From Impatiens glandulifera (taxonomy: Eukaryota > Streptophyta > Magnoliopsida > Ericales > Balsaminaceae), in the NCBI RefSeq assembly GCF_907164915.1, contig NC_061863.1:35003382-35067381 (forward strand): a stretch of 64,000 bases of DNA, in the 5' to 3' direction. This document shows, piece after piece, positions 31,870 through 42,395 of the stretch. The notes beneath the pieces were generated by a model. It had not been told where the DNA came from. It ran no database searches and worked only from the letters and a program-made list of their open reading frames with translations. The position numbers were made by a program, and so were the translations under genes. Position 1 is the first letter of the stretch; the number at the start of each line of letters is the position of its first letter.

Positions 31870-33839
31870 TGTTGGGTCAAATTATTTTGACTAATTGTCA
31901 AAATAGTTTGACTATTGGAATTTTCATGATGAATGTATATATAAAACTCAATCTATGTCGTCTAATTGTTTTTGGTGCAGGTGTATCGAAAATAGGTTTT
32001 ATTAGACTTAGTCTTAATGAGGTTCATTAAACTAATTGGGCATTAGATGCATTGAATTAGACGTAGTTAGAAGTACAGTATAACACACATAGTTAGACGT
32101 GCAGTCTAACACACGGAGTTAGACGTGCAGTCTAACACACGGAGTTAGACGTGTAGTCTAACACGCGGAGTTAGACATGCAGTCTAACACACGAATTTAA
32201 ATGTGCAGTCTAACAGACGTAGTTAGACGTGCAGTCTAACACACGAAGTAAGACGTGCAGTCTAACATACGTAGTTAGACGTGCAGTCTAACACAGTGAG
32301 TTAGACGTGTAGTCTAACACACAGAATTAGACGTGCAGTATAACACACGGAGTTAGACGTGCAGTCTAACACACGAAGTTAGACGTGCAATTTAACAAAC
32401 GGAGTTAGACGTACAGTCTAACAGACGGAGTTAGACGTACAGTCTAACAGACGGAGTTAGACGTGTAGTCTAAGACACGGAGTTAGATGTGCAGTCTAAC
32501 ACACTGAGTTAGATGTGTAGTCTAACAGACGGAGTTAGACGTGCAGTCTAACACACATAGTTAGACGTGCAGTCTAACACACGGAGTTAGACGTACAGTC
32601 TAACAGACGTAGTTAGACGTGCAGTCTAACACACGGAGTTAGACGTGCAGTCTAACTAGTGAGATTTAGACGTGTATTCTAACTAGTGAGTGTTAGACGT
32701 GTAGTCTAACTAGTGAGAGTTAGATGTGTAGTCTAACTAGTGCAGTTTAACTCCTTCAAACTAGTATGAAGGGATGTATAGTTAGACGTACAGTCTAAGT
32801 AATGGAAGTTAAACCTGCAGTCTAACTCCTACAGATTAGTCTAAAGGGATGTGGTATTAGATATGTTGTCTAATCCTATTAGACTAGGTGGTCTAATGGA
32901 TCCTACTATTTGACAAGGGCGTTTAATTTCATTAGATGAGGTCGTCTAAGAGAAATACGTCTAATGTTATGCTTAAGCAATTGTTTGAAGCTTGCACCCG
33001 TCTACCCACGATCAACTAGCTGTACGCTAATTCTGCTTCACTTTCTAGTGAAGATTAGTACAACAGCCAGTTGCAACCAATTGATTAATGCCACTTAAGC
33101 AAATATTCTTCCCACTACTCGTTTTTGTAGGAATATCTTTGAAGAATATTTGGCGCACTACCAGATTGGTACGGCCACGATCCTAGTGCTCAAAGTCTGT
33201 TGTGTACTATGGAGGCGTTCCAATGGAAGCTCGCCACGTGTCATTATGAAAGATTCGACCTTTGGTACCTGCTCCTTATTTAAAGATTTTGAAGGACAAC
33301 GGAAGAACTACTAGAGCCAGAAAGTAGAGAATTTGCTAAACACTGCTAAACTAACAGAGTATTCAATTTACGAGCTGTTTTCTTGTTTTTTACTGAGTGT
33401 TCAATATAGAGAGAGTTAGAATCAAAGCATTGTTTTAGCTGAGTGATATTCTTCATATTGTAAGTTGAACAAAGTCTGTTCTGTTCAACAATGAGCTATT
33501 CGTGCAACTGTATTTGATTCGAAAGTATAGTGAATCCTTCCGGTGATTGGAAGAAGGGGTGACATAGGAGAGTTAGCTCCGAACATCCATAAACAAACTG
33601 ATATGTCTTTTCATTCTTTCATCTTTTCATTCTTTCATCTTTTCATTCTTGGTTCTTAGCTTCAAACCCAAGTTCAAGAGTTCGGAACATTTCCGCACTT
33701 GAATCGTTCAAGAGTTCGAAAGGGTTTGTGTAGAATAGAAAGTGATTTAAATCCTTAATAGGATTTCCAAAAAATCGTTTGTCCTAAGCCGTCATCAATT
33801 TCCAGACCCCCATCTCTATTGATTACGCCGATCTTATCA
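31870..33839 (+). repeat. 3' LTR of copia element 3
   Basis: A 1970-bp LTR without the LINE found in the 5' copy. It contains the 26-bp palindromic array (about 32056-32960), TATA-like cttatttaaag near 33278, a perfect hairpin with arms GTTGAAC/GTTCAAC at 33464-33489 and the GGGTGACATAGGAGAG block at about 33549-33596. It ends CTTATCA before the aaagt duplication. Confidence 0.92.
32056..32960. repeat. Palindromic tandem array in 3' LTR (26-bp unit)
   Basis: Same unit as 23774-24800, roughly 26 copies up to 32745 and then the longer inverted pairs. The order of variant spacers differs from the 5' LTR array, so the arrays have changed in copy number since insertion. Confidence 0.88.
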
Positions 33840-35219
33840 AAAGTTATCTCAACCAAATATAAATTATCGGAAACCTTATTCAAATATTATTTACCATATT
33901 GTATTATTTTATGCTAAGTTATATTTTTTTAATAAGTAAAAGTTATCTCAGTACATTATTAATTATTTGGAGACGTACTTTTTCATTTTGGAATATTCTT
34001 AGAATGTCGTAGATTTTTACTTAAAATAAGAGTTTTTTCGTATAAAAAAATTATCTTATCTTATTTGACAATAAGATGAGTTTTGTTAATGTATTTTGAG
34101 ATATTTAGTGTAATTTTATGTCAAATTGGATTTTTTTTCATTTTTTTTAATTTAAACTAATTTTTGTTTTGTAATATAAAAGTAATCTCAACTAAATGGA
34201 CTAAACTTATTCGAATAATATTTACCATATTTTATTATTTTATGTTAGGTTGTATTTTGTTTTTAATAATTAAAAGTTATCTCATTACATTTAAATCATG
34301 TGTTGATGAGCATTTTTATTTTCGGATATTCTAAGAAAAAGAAGTATTTTAATTTAAATAAGAGTTTTTTGAGTTAAAATAATAATCTTATCGTATTTGA
34401 AAATTACACAGATATTTCTTAATTAATTTTAGAATATTATGAATTATTTGATTTTAAATTACATTAATTTTTATTTATTTCAATTAAATTATTTTAATCT
34501 AAGAATAGTCCCGTAATATAAAAGTTATCTCAACCAAATATAAATTATCGCAAACTTTATTCGAATATTATTTACCATATTGTATTATTGTATGCTAAGT
34601 TATATTTTTTTAATAAGTAAAACTTATCTCAGTACATTATAAATTATTTTGAGATGTACTTTTTCATTCTGAAATATTCTTAGAATGTCGTAGATTTTTA
34701 CTTAAAATAAGAGTTTTTTCGTTTAAAAAAATTATTTTATCGTATTTGACAATAAGATGAATTTGGTTAATGTATTTTGAGATATTTCGTGTAATTTATA
34801 TCAAATTTTATTATTTTTATTTATTTTTTAAGTTTAATCTAAACTAAGATTAGGTTTGTAATATAAAAGTTATCTCAACCAAATATGAATTATCGGAAAC
34901 TTTATTCTAATATTATTTACAATATTGTATTATTTTATGTTAGGTTATATTTTTATATATTTCGTGTGATTTTATTTCCAATTGTATTTTTTTTATTTCA
35001 TTTATTTTAAAATAAATTAAGATTAATTTTTTAATATAAAATTTATTACAAACTAATATAAATTATAGAAAATCTTATTCGAATACTGTTATCATATTAT
35101 ATTAATTTATATTAGGTTGTATTTGATTTTAATGAGTAAAACTTATCTTAACACGTTATAAATAATTTTGAGAAGTACTTTTTTTTTTTATTTTGGAATA
35201 TTCTTAGAATATCGGGTAT
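33840..35219. repeat. Satellite array between elements 3 and 4
   Basis: About four satellite monomers continuing in phase from 23013. It includes the variant class with attctaagaaaaagaag (near 34325). It ends at atcgggtat, the target site of element 4. Confidence 0.88.
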
Positions 35220-36458
35220 TGTTAGGATCTAGGTCGTGGCTGGCGGACCGGGGTCAGGCCGGTTAGCGCGTTTCACTCAAAGGTTGGTGATTAATCCGTT
35301 TAGAGATTAACACCGGGGTTTCAATACTACACAAACTGTCACAAACCCTTGAACCGAGTTCAAGTGCGGAAGTGGTTCGTTTCAGGTTGAAGCAGCACAC
35401 ACACAAGATAGGCAGAACCGGATTTGGATGAAGTCGGTTTGGAGTATGGTAGGTCGGTTTTGGGATTCGGTAATTCGGTTAGGATGATGTAAGTCGGTTT
35501 GAGTAGAGTCGGTTAGAATACAAGACCAGCAGAAAGTAAATAATAAGGCAGAATTCTATGGATGTTCGGAGATAAACTCCTACGTCACCCCTTCCTCTCG
35601 AAACCGCGAGAAGGATATTCACTAAGGAATACACAAACACAATCCGATCGAGACTTATTTTCTGCTCGATAACACCTGTACAATTTTAACCGAAATTGTA
35701 ATCACACTTCAAATAAATACTTAAGTTCTAAACCTTGTAGAGAAATAAACTTGCAATAAATCTTAGAGCTTGTAGTCGGTAGGGCTGGTATTCGCTTATA
35801 ACTTGTTTCTTGGTGCTTTTTGTTCTGCATTTATTCTTCTTCAGCTCCTTCTTTTATAGGTGAAATGTGCCAACGGTCACATTTCATTTCCTTGAATCTG
35901 ATTGGTTGAGCAGAGGTTCAGTGATTCAGACCTGGCGGTCTTGATTCAAACCTGGCGGTCTTGATTTCCAGTGTGTAGGTCAAACCGGCAAGGTTTGTCT
36001 TTTACTCAGTATGGCAACTGTCGGTTGGACAGTTGCTTGTACCTGAAGGATTGCGCCTCTGATTTATCCTGGAGTGGAAAGATCTTGTCGGACGATCTTC
36101 TGCAGCCTACATACTGTCTTCAGACTTGTATGAATATGGCAATACTAAAGTCTGTCCCTTCGGTATCATCCTCAATAGATACTCAAAATATCTATTTGTA
36201 CTGGTCGGTTGTTTATGTTAACCGGATGACTTCCGGTTTTTCCATAATTTCAGATTGACCGGATGTTCAATGATTTTGGCCTTCTGATTTGATCGGTCTT
36301 GTCTTCTTGTTCGGTCAGGTTTTTGGTCGGTTAGGTTGCTTGACCGGTTGAGTTTCTTAACCGGTTGAGTAACTTGACCGGTTGAATTCCTTAACTGTTC
36401 CTGCACAAGAAATTTGTTTTTGTTAAGTTCTATTTAACTGATATAATTTTATCTAACA
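35220..36458 (-). repeat. 3' LTR of copia element 4
   Basis: 1239 bp, TGTTAGG...TAACA on the plus strand. It includes a run of degenerate gtcggttt units (about 35429-35522), the shared block reading TACGTCACCCC on the plus strand at about 35557-35595, and tandem gaccggttga palindromic units at about 36326-36390. The open frame at 35971-36258 has a near copy in the other LTR and is not conserved elsewhere. Confidence 0.92.
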
Positions 36459-36831
36459 ATTTCTTCCTTTTTGAATATTTTACTTAAAATATTCAAAACT
36501 ATGTAAGAGTGCAAATGTAGGACGGTTGTTTTTAAGAGTTTATTTGGCAGGATTTTTGGAAACTGACTTAGGAGAATTTTTCGAAATATTTTGGAAAATT
36601 TTGAGAAAAATTTTTGAAAATTTTTATATTTTATCTAACAATTTATATTTTATCTAACAATTTCTCTTTTTTTGATTATTTTACTTAAAATATTCAAAAC
36701 TATGTAAGAATGCAAATGAAGGCCGGTTTCCAAAAATACTTGATATATATAAAAATATACTAAGGTAAAAAGACTTGATATATATAAAGCTAAACTAAAG
36801 TGAACATAGGAAATATAAGGAAAGAAAGCCC
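36459..36831 (-). other. Purine tract region of element 4, with duplicated terminal segment
   Basis: The purine tract (plus strand atttcttccttttt) adjoins the 3' LTR. About 200 bp away, at about 36650-36722, the last bases of the LTR (ttatctaaca), a tract (atttctctttttttg) and the next 50 bases are repeated, and ttttatctaacaattt is also repeated near 36630. So there are two candidate plus-strand primer sites. No ORF. Confidence 0.7.
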
Positions 36832-39484
36832 CTATTTCTTCGATCTGGGCGGCAAGAATTTTTCCAACTGTTCGTTAGTTTCCTTTCCCTTGATAGCTGG
36901 AACCGGTTTGGATGAGGATCTTTGACCGCCTGATGGGCCGGTGAAAGGAGAAGCCGGTGAGGAAAATGATCTGATTGTAGCTACCGCAAGACCTCGCGGT
37001 CTTTTGTTTAGCGGAACTTCTTCTTCCTCGAGGACTTCAATTCCCTGCGAGACCGGGTTGCTTGGAGGGTCGATAACCGTATCAGTAACTTTGTCCAATA
37101 GTGTCGTGATTGCCGCCCTCTTCGAAGGAGCCTTCCTTTTTCGTGTAACAGGAGCGGAAGGGGGAGCAACCGCCTTTGACTTCTTGTGAGCCTCGGCGAA
37201 TTCATTGTATGTTTCCTGTTGGACGAGTAACCGAATAGCATCTTTATTTTGTTGAATTGCTATGGTCGGTGCACTGTTCTCTATTGTTTTCATATGTCCG
37301 GCCAAGTTCGCATCTGCTAGTACCGTTTCCTTCTGAATCCGAAGCTGCTCGTCCAGGGCATCTTGAATCTTCTGGGCCGCGAGAGCATTTGCTTCCTTAA
37401 GTGCCTTATCGGCTGCTAGTTTCGCCGCTATCAATTCCGCCACCTGTTCGGTGACCGCCTTTAGTTCAGCCTCGGTTTTGGCATGCTTTTCTTCAAGCGT
37501 CACCACCCTGTGTAGAGCCGGCCTGGGTACTGGATTGAGCCAGATCCTCATCAATCTTCTTCAGCCTTTGATCGGTTGTGAGTTGGGATTGTTCCGTCAC
37601 ACCGACCTTTTGGCTGGTAAGAGCGAGGTCGGTCACCAGCTTCTTAGTCGCCTCCTCCAATGCCTTAGTTCTGTCAAGATGACCGTTGTACAACTGATCG
37701 GTCGTGCCGTAATTGTCTTCAACGGACGTGATCCGTCTAACAACGGTTTTTAGCTCTTTGTTTGTCAACTCAATCATCTCGACTGATTTAGCCGCGGTTT
37801 CTTTGATCTTCTTTTGCCACAGCCGAATGGCGGTATTGACAAATTCCTCGATACGGTTCTTTACCCTATCTTCCGTTGACGCTGGTACAGAATCCCCGGT
37901 TTGAACAGAGACTCGTTGGTCGGTGAGCGGTGTACCCGTCCTGAGTTCGGTGGTGTTGCTTTCCTGTTCCGGTTGAGGAGAGGAATGCTCATTGTCGGTC
38001 GGATTCGGACCGCCCTCATCATCAGGTGGGGATCTGGAGAAGTTCTACGTCTCCTGGTGCCTGGGCTCCGCTTAAAGATATGCCATCTCCTCGGTTAGTT
38101 CCCTTTCCTTGACCGCTAGCAAGTCAAACACCAGGAGCTCAAGTTGAGAGTCCTCTGTCCCCGGGATATGCTTTTCTTGGAGACGTCGGATGTGATTGGT
38201 GAGCCCTAGTAACCGAGCATGCGGTTCGACCATCCTACTTCGTCCTAGGCCGGTCATGACGCTCCGAGCCTTTGTGAGGCTGACTACCTCCGCATCCATC
38301 TCAACCAGCTTCTCGAATTTCCGGTCAACAGTGAGATCCGGTAGCATGTTTTTGTAGAATATTTGATGCTGGTGCAGGGCCCATTGATAGTAGACATCGG
38401 TTGCCGCGTGAGCCTGCTCATGAATCTCGTCCATGATTCTGCTGACAAGATCCTCGGTCGTTTGTCGGGTGTGTTCATCCGCGGATTCATCATCCTCCTG
38501 TAGTCTGTCCGTGCCGGCATCAACATCATCATGTCGGACTGATTGGTCTTCGACCATTGGTCATTTCTCTTTACCGGTCTGATCTTTTTCGGTATGTTGT
38601 GAAGCGGTTTGTCCAGAACTGGATGCCGAATTTTCAGTGTTGAGGGTGTCAGACCGCGGATTAGTCGATCCGGTTGATTTCTTATCCCTCTTGCTTCCGA
38701 ATTTTTCTTTGACCGGAGCTGCTTTCTTACCAGCTACTTTCTTCTTTCGGCCGCTTGTAGAACCGGAGGCCTTCTTTTTGCCTTGCCTGTCCTCCGGTTT
38801 AATGAATTGATGGGATTTTATAACTTTGCTGGGGGCGAGGAGAACACCAGGTCCGGTATTAATGTTGAAGTGACGCATTAGTTTACCAAGTGGGATGGCG
38901 TATCCCCATGACCGATTGGATGTCGGATCCACCATCGCACATAAGTTTGTGAAAACCACCTTCGCCCAGTTGATGTTGATGTCGTTGACTAAACCGGCAA
39001 TCATCTCAATTTTTATCCGGATGAGGCTGTCATAGTTGCCTCCTCGCGCTTGAACCGATTTGGTGAAGATATCGCACTGCGGTCTATATTTCGGTTTAAG
39101 AGATGTATTCTTACCAGATCTTGCGATAGGGATCTCCGTATCCGAAAGATCCCGGCAAGCCGCCTGGAAAGTTTCCTCGTATGTGACCACCGAGAAGTCG
39201 CTCCCCTCGGATGGTAGATGTAGTACTTCAGCAACCGACTCCTTCGTCAGGTTGAGCTGTTGTCTGCATATAGTTGCGATGATTGTCCCTTTGGTGAGGA
39301 TGGCGGTTTGAAAGAATTCGTTGACCGCATCCTGATATAAGACGAATTGCCCGTTTAGAAAATGTTCGAGACCGGACTCGGAGATCCGGGTTAACACCCG
39401 CTTTGCCTCCGCCGAACCGTTCGCTCGAACTTCCTCGAAGTGGACCTGGACGATGTGTTTGAAAAGCACGGATTCGCAACCCAT
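36832..39484 (-). pseudogene. aORF-c: long accessory protein (about 880 codons), lightly damaged
   Basis: Start ATG at 39484. The N-terminal core (about 230 residues) shows IVQVHFEEVR, ISESGLEHFLNG, VNEFFQTAI, VLHLPSEGSDFS, ININWAKVVF and FNINTGPGVLL, the same order as the other aORFs. A Lys/Ser-rich linker (SGRKKKVAGKKAAPVKEK) follows, then a helical middle, and a C-terminal coiled coil (LEEKHAKTEAELKAVTEQVA and on) with a basic stretch TRKRKAPSKRAA that could be a nuclear signal, ending FLPPRSKK at 36832. Lesions: TGA 38561-38563, TAA 38072-38074, TAG 38045-38047 in one frame, and a frameshift near 37500-37550. Function unknown. Confidence 0.72.
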
Positions 39485-39593
39485 TGTAGGTAGAATAGAA
39501 CGAAGGATCGAAGGATTGAGAGTTTTGAAAGGTTTGAGAGCTAGAGAGAGTAAGCCGATTCGCGTGAGAATGAAAGAAAATGGCTAAGGACCC

Positions 39594-39601
39594 TATTTAT
39601 A
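39594..39601 (-). promoter_or_regulatory. TATA-like element before aORF-c
   Basis: TATAAATA on the minus strand, about 110-117 bp before the aORF-c start, followed by a leader with tactctctctagctctcaa. Best match to a plant TATA box among the six aORFs together with element 1. Activity is inferred. Confidence 0.5.
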
Positions 39602-40012
39602 ATCGCGGGTTGGAAGTTCCACCGCCTAGAACCGTCACATCATGAATGGGCGGGAATTTTCCCTCCAAAGTGATTTGGGCGGCAAACGGGAGGCGGGAAG
39701 TTTTGAGCGGGCTTTTGATGCGATTATTTAACCGGCGATGAAGCGGTTCGTTCTTGTAACCGATTATGAAACGGTTATTTAACCGTGAAGAGGCGGTTAT
39801 ATAATGTGATCGTTCTATTTATGAGACGGTTATTTAACAAAAATGACTTGAATTATGTTTAACCGGTTGAACTGTTAGACCGATTTTTAATTTTGTAATT
39901 CCTAACCAAAACAAATTTGGAACACATTTTAAGTGATCATTTCATAAAAGAACGACAGAATAGATACCGATATAGAGTCGGTTTACAGTACGTAAAAGAA
40001 TAGACTTATGTG
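39602..40012 (-). other. Spacer between aORF-b and aORF-c
   Basis: Non-coding, with repeated aaccg/cggtt words (aaacggttatttaacc types) near 39720-39880. Its 3' part in element orientation is the presumed upstream region of aORF-c. Confidence 0.5.
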
Positions 40013-40706
40013 ATGACCATTCTAGAGAGTCTGTCTTCCACCGTTTCCTTGTGGAGAACACTTGAGAAGCACACCGGAGTACCCGGTCAAAGATGTCGAT
40101 TGTGTGTACGAAGGAACCGGCTAATGTGAGGAGCATATCCGAAACCTTTCTTTGTTTCGACCATTGTCTTCAGGTTGTTGAAATGACCGATGACCAGTTG
40201 ATGGGGGTATCACTGATGATGTAGGTCATCATGTCGAAGATTTTCTTAGAATAGTGTTGGTTCGGAGATTGGTAGATTATAGATCGGTTGACGATCTCGT
40301 GAAGGAGTTGGATAGGACGGGCGAGTCTGGTTTTTAGCCCGTAGTTCTCAACCGGTACTTCGGTTCCGGAGAACATATCGGCATATTCAGCTGCCGCACT
40401 CCCCACCCGGGATGGGAAATCGGAAAACCCTTCAGTGGGCAGATTAAACTTTTGAGCAAATGTTGTTTCGTTCAGAAAAACGGTGTGCCTTCTCACCGTG
40501 GAAACAATGAGATCGCCACTTATAGATGCATTTTTGAAGAACTATGTTACTTCCGGAATGAGCATAGGTCCGGATTCTTCGAGAAAATCATGAAGACCGG
40601 TGTCGATTAGTGATTCAAACATAAGTTCCTTCGTTTCCAGATCATCATCTTGAAGTACTGAATCGAAATCAATGCACAGATAGTTTCTTAGTGTGCGGCT
40701 CGACAT
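40013..40706 (-). pseudogene. aORF-b: second accessory ORF of element 4
   Basis: ATG at 40706: SSRTLRNYLCIDFDSVLQ, LMFESLIDTGLHDFLEE, then a TAG at 40542-40544 just before FFKNASI (the EFF motif). The frame continues FAQKFNLPTEGFSDFPS, LKTRLARPIQLLHEIVNRSI, IFDMMTYIISDTPINWSSV, and breaks by a frameshift near 40190. The rest (GFGYAPHISRFLRT, PGTPVCFSS) is readable to about 40013. About 230 codons, the short type with no coiled-coil tail. One stop and one shift, with perhaps one further stop. Confidence 0.68.
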
Positions 40707-40783
40707 ACTTTCAAGTTTTGCTAAGAGAGAGTTTAGGAAATTCTGATTTGTTTGAGGTATGTTGGATTGTTAAGGGGAGGTTC

Positions 40784-40791
40784 CTTATATA
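40784..40791 (-). promoter_or_regulatory. TATA-like element before aORF-b
   Basis: TATATAAG on the minus strand, about 80 bp before the aORF-b start, in an otherwise non-coding spacer (40707-41139). Activity is inferred. Confidence 0.48.
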
Positions 40792-41139
40792 GAGTTAAGA
40801 GTGGAGGGAAAGTAGGGGCATTTAATGCTGAAATTCAGTTTTGTCTTATTTATGAAGGGAATATATATGTTTCCAAAACTCCTTGGGAAGAAGTTACTTT
40901 TGACCGGTTACAGAGCTCGAGGTAGAGAATCTAGTTAGAAAAGAACTAAGTTTGTGTAATTTCCCATGTAGTTGGAAGTTGAAAGTTACTTTTCATTAAT
41001 GAAAGGGAAGTACATGGAACCGAAAGGGACATAGTTAAAACCGAAAAGAACATAGACTAAACCGAAATGATCATAATGGAGTGGGATAATAATACAATCG
41101 ATGCGTACAGCAAAATGACCGGTTGTGGGAAAGAATGAC

Positions 41140-41883
41140 TTAATTGCCAGAGGAGTTGAGGTGTCGGTTCTTCCTTTTCCAGGCCTTCTCGAACCGCTCA
41201 TAAAATGAGTCGGCAACTTCCTTGGTTATGACCTGTGCCTGATTCAGTCCTTCACCCGGACAGAGTAGAACCCCAAATTCCAAAAGTAAGTAGCTGATCT
41301 GGGGGATGAGTCCGGTTTGGCGAATGCCGATCATCCAGATCAGGACATCGAACAGCACCCTGGACCAGTTGACTAGCGTGTTCGTTGTGATGGCGGACAT
41401 TATGTTAAAAATTGTAGCACAGTAGGTGTTGGTCACATCCTTACCTAGGATGCCTCGACCTATGATGTCATTGAATAGCTGGTATTCAGCCCTCAGTGAT
41501 GACCTAGCACCATGGTCACTGACCGGACGGTTTGACCTAGAAAAGCTTAAGTAAATTTTGGTCTTTAGTTCAGCCGGAACGTTTAGGTCGGTGAGCCCTT
41601 GCTTCGGAAGATTGAAGCATCTGGCGAAGTCACTTTCTATGAAATCAAACATGGTTCCTCCGACCTTGGACTGAATGTGGGTGTCGAAGTGAGGGGTACC
41701 TCGGAAGACCCTAGCGTTGTAGAAAAATTCCAGGACAGTTTCGGGAAAGATGACATGTTTGTCATCTAGAAAGTATTTTAGACCGGTGTCTTCAAATGAC
41801 TTAATAATCTTGAAGACTTCATAGTGCATTGTACCTTGAGCTAAATCGAAATCCACTTGAAGGATGTTTGGAAACTGAGACAT
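41140..41883 (-). CDS. aORF-a: first accessory ORF of element 4, intact 247 codons
   Basis: An uninterrupted frame starting MSQFPNILQVDFDLAQ. Core motifs: IIKSFEDTGLKYFLDD (residues about 25-40), LEFFYNARVF (about 50-60), FARCFNLPKQGLTDLN (about 85-100), LRAEYQLFNDIIGRGIL (about 128-144), FNIMSAITTNTLVNWSRVLF (about 155-175), LEFGVLLCPGEG, and a basic end KAWKRKNRH. No signal peptide or membrane segment stands out. It is the only aORF here without a lesion. Placed 513 bp after pol, where SIRE-type elements have an env-like gene, but nothing in it looks like an envelope. It may be a PF20167-like domain (from memory). Role unknown. Confidence 0.7.
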   Translation of the reverse strand: MSQFPNILQVDFDLAQGTMHYEVFKIIKSFEDTGLKYFLDDKHVIFPETVLEFFYNARVFRGTPHFDTHIQSKVGGTMFDFIESDFARCFNLPKQGLTDLNVPAELKTKIYLSFSRSNRPVSDHGARSSLRAEYQLFNDIIGRGILGKDVTNTYCATIFNIMSAITTNTLVNWSRVLFDVLIWMIGIRQTGLIPQISYLLLEFGVLLCPGEGLNQAQVITKEVADSFYERFEKAWKRKNRHLNSSGN

Positions 41884-42395
41884 TTTGTCTTAGTGAGAGG
41901 ATAGGTTGATACTTGTGAATGTTTTGTCTAAGGTTTACCTAACTTATGTATTAGTATAGGGATGATAGTATTACCCAAAGTATAGCAGGTGATAAGGTCC
42001 ATTAACCATAGGGTAAAGCATATTGCATGAAATAAGCATGTCTACAACCTAGGATGTGAGTCATAGGCCTGGACGGTGAAAGATATCATATCTTCACGTC
42101 TTTTGAGGTATGACCATTTTGCTTTGAAAAGGTAACTTTTCAGAACAGATAAGTTTAAACACAGATAATTATTCCACTTTTATTTGGAGGCCAAATAATC
42201 CGAAGTAAACTTCTTCCAAACAGGTTGGTTTTCAATCATTCGTTCCGATTCGGTTAATTGGTGCATGCACTAAGTAACCGGTCGGTTTACTCTAACTGAT
42301 AGATAAAGCGGTTCTTCCATAGGGACCTTGGTGAATTTGGAATCTGACAATTTAGGAAGAACTCCTGGTTTTGTCTGTTCGAACCGATTTCCCTT
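41884..42395 (-). other. Spacer between pol and aORF-a, element 4
   Basis: No ORF. A weak TATA-like TATACTAA lies at 41951-41958 on the minus strand, about 70 bp before aORF-a. Unlike elements 1 and 3 this spacer has no ttagacg sites. Confidence 0.45.

Larger units (their letters stand above)
23014..33839 (+). mobile_element. Ty1/copia element 3, full length with 5-bp target duplication
   Basis: A 10.8-kb element with perfect target duplication aaagt (23009-23013 and 33840-33844) and restored satellite sequence across the site. LTRs are 23014-25632 (with a LINE inserted) and 31870-33839. Order: LTR, primer site, gag, PR, INT, RT, RNase H, spacer, aORF, purine tract, LTR. Same family as element 1 (TGTTGGGTC start, same gag deletion, same aORF) but with a 26-bp rather than 28-bp LTR array and longer open pol frames, so it is somewhat younger. 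Confidence 0.92.

Noticed and set aside
35971..36258. Open frame of 95 codons, with a similar 84-codon frame at 47997-48251
   Set aside because: It is inside the two LTR copies of element 4, so the repeat explains the similarity; no recognisable protein feature.
36941..39311. Plus-strand frames opposite aORF-c
   Set aside because: Antisense shadows; the minus strand has the conserved motif order and coiled coil.
41140..41883. Envelope-like gene because of its place after pol
   Set aside because: No signal peptide, transmembrane segment or cleavage site is visible; position alone is not evidence.
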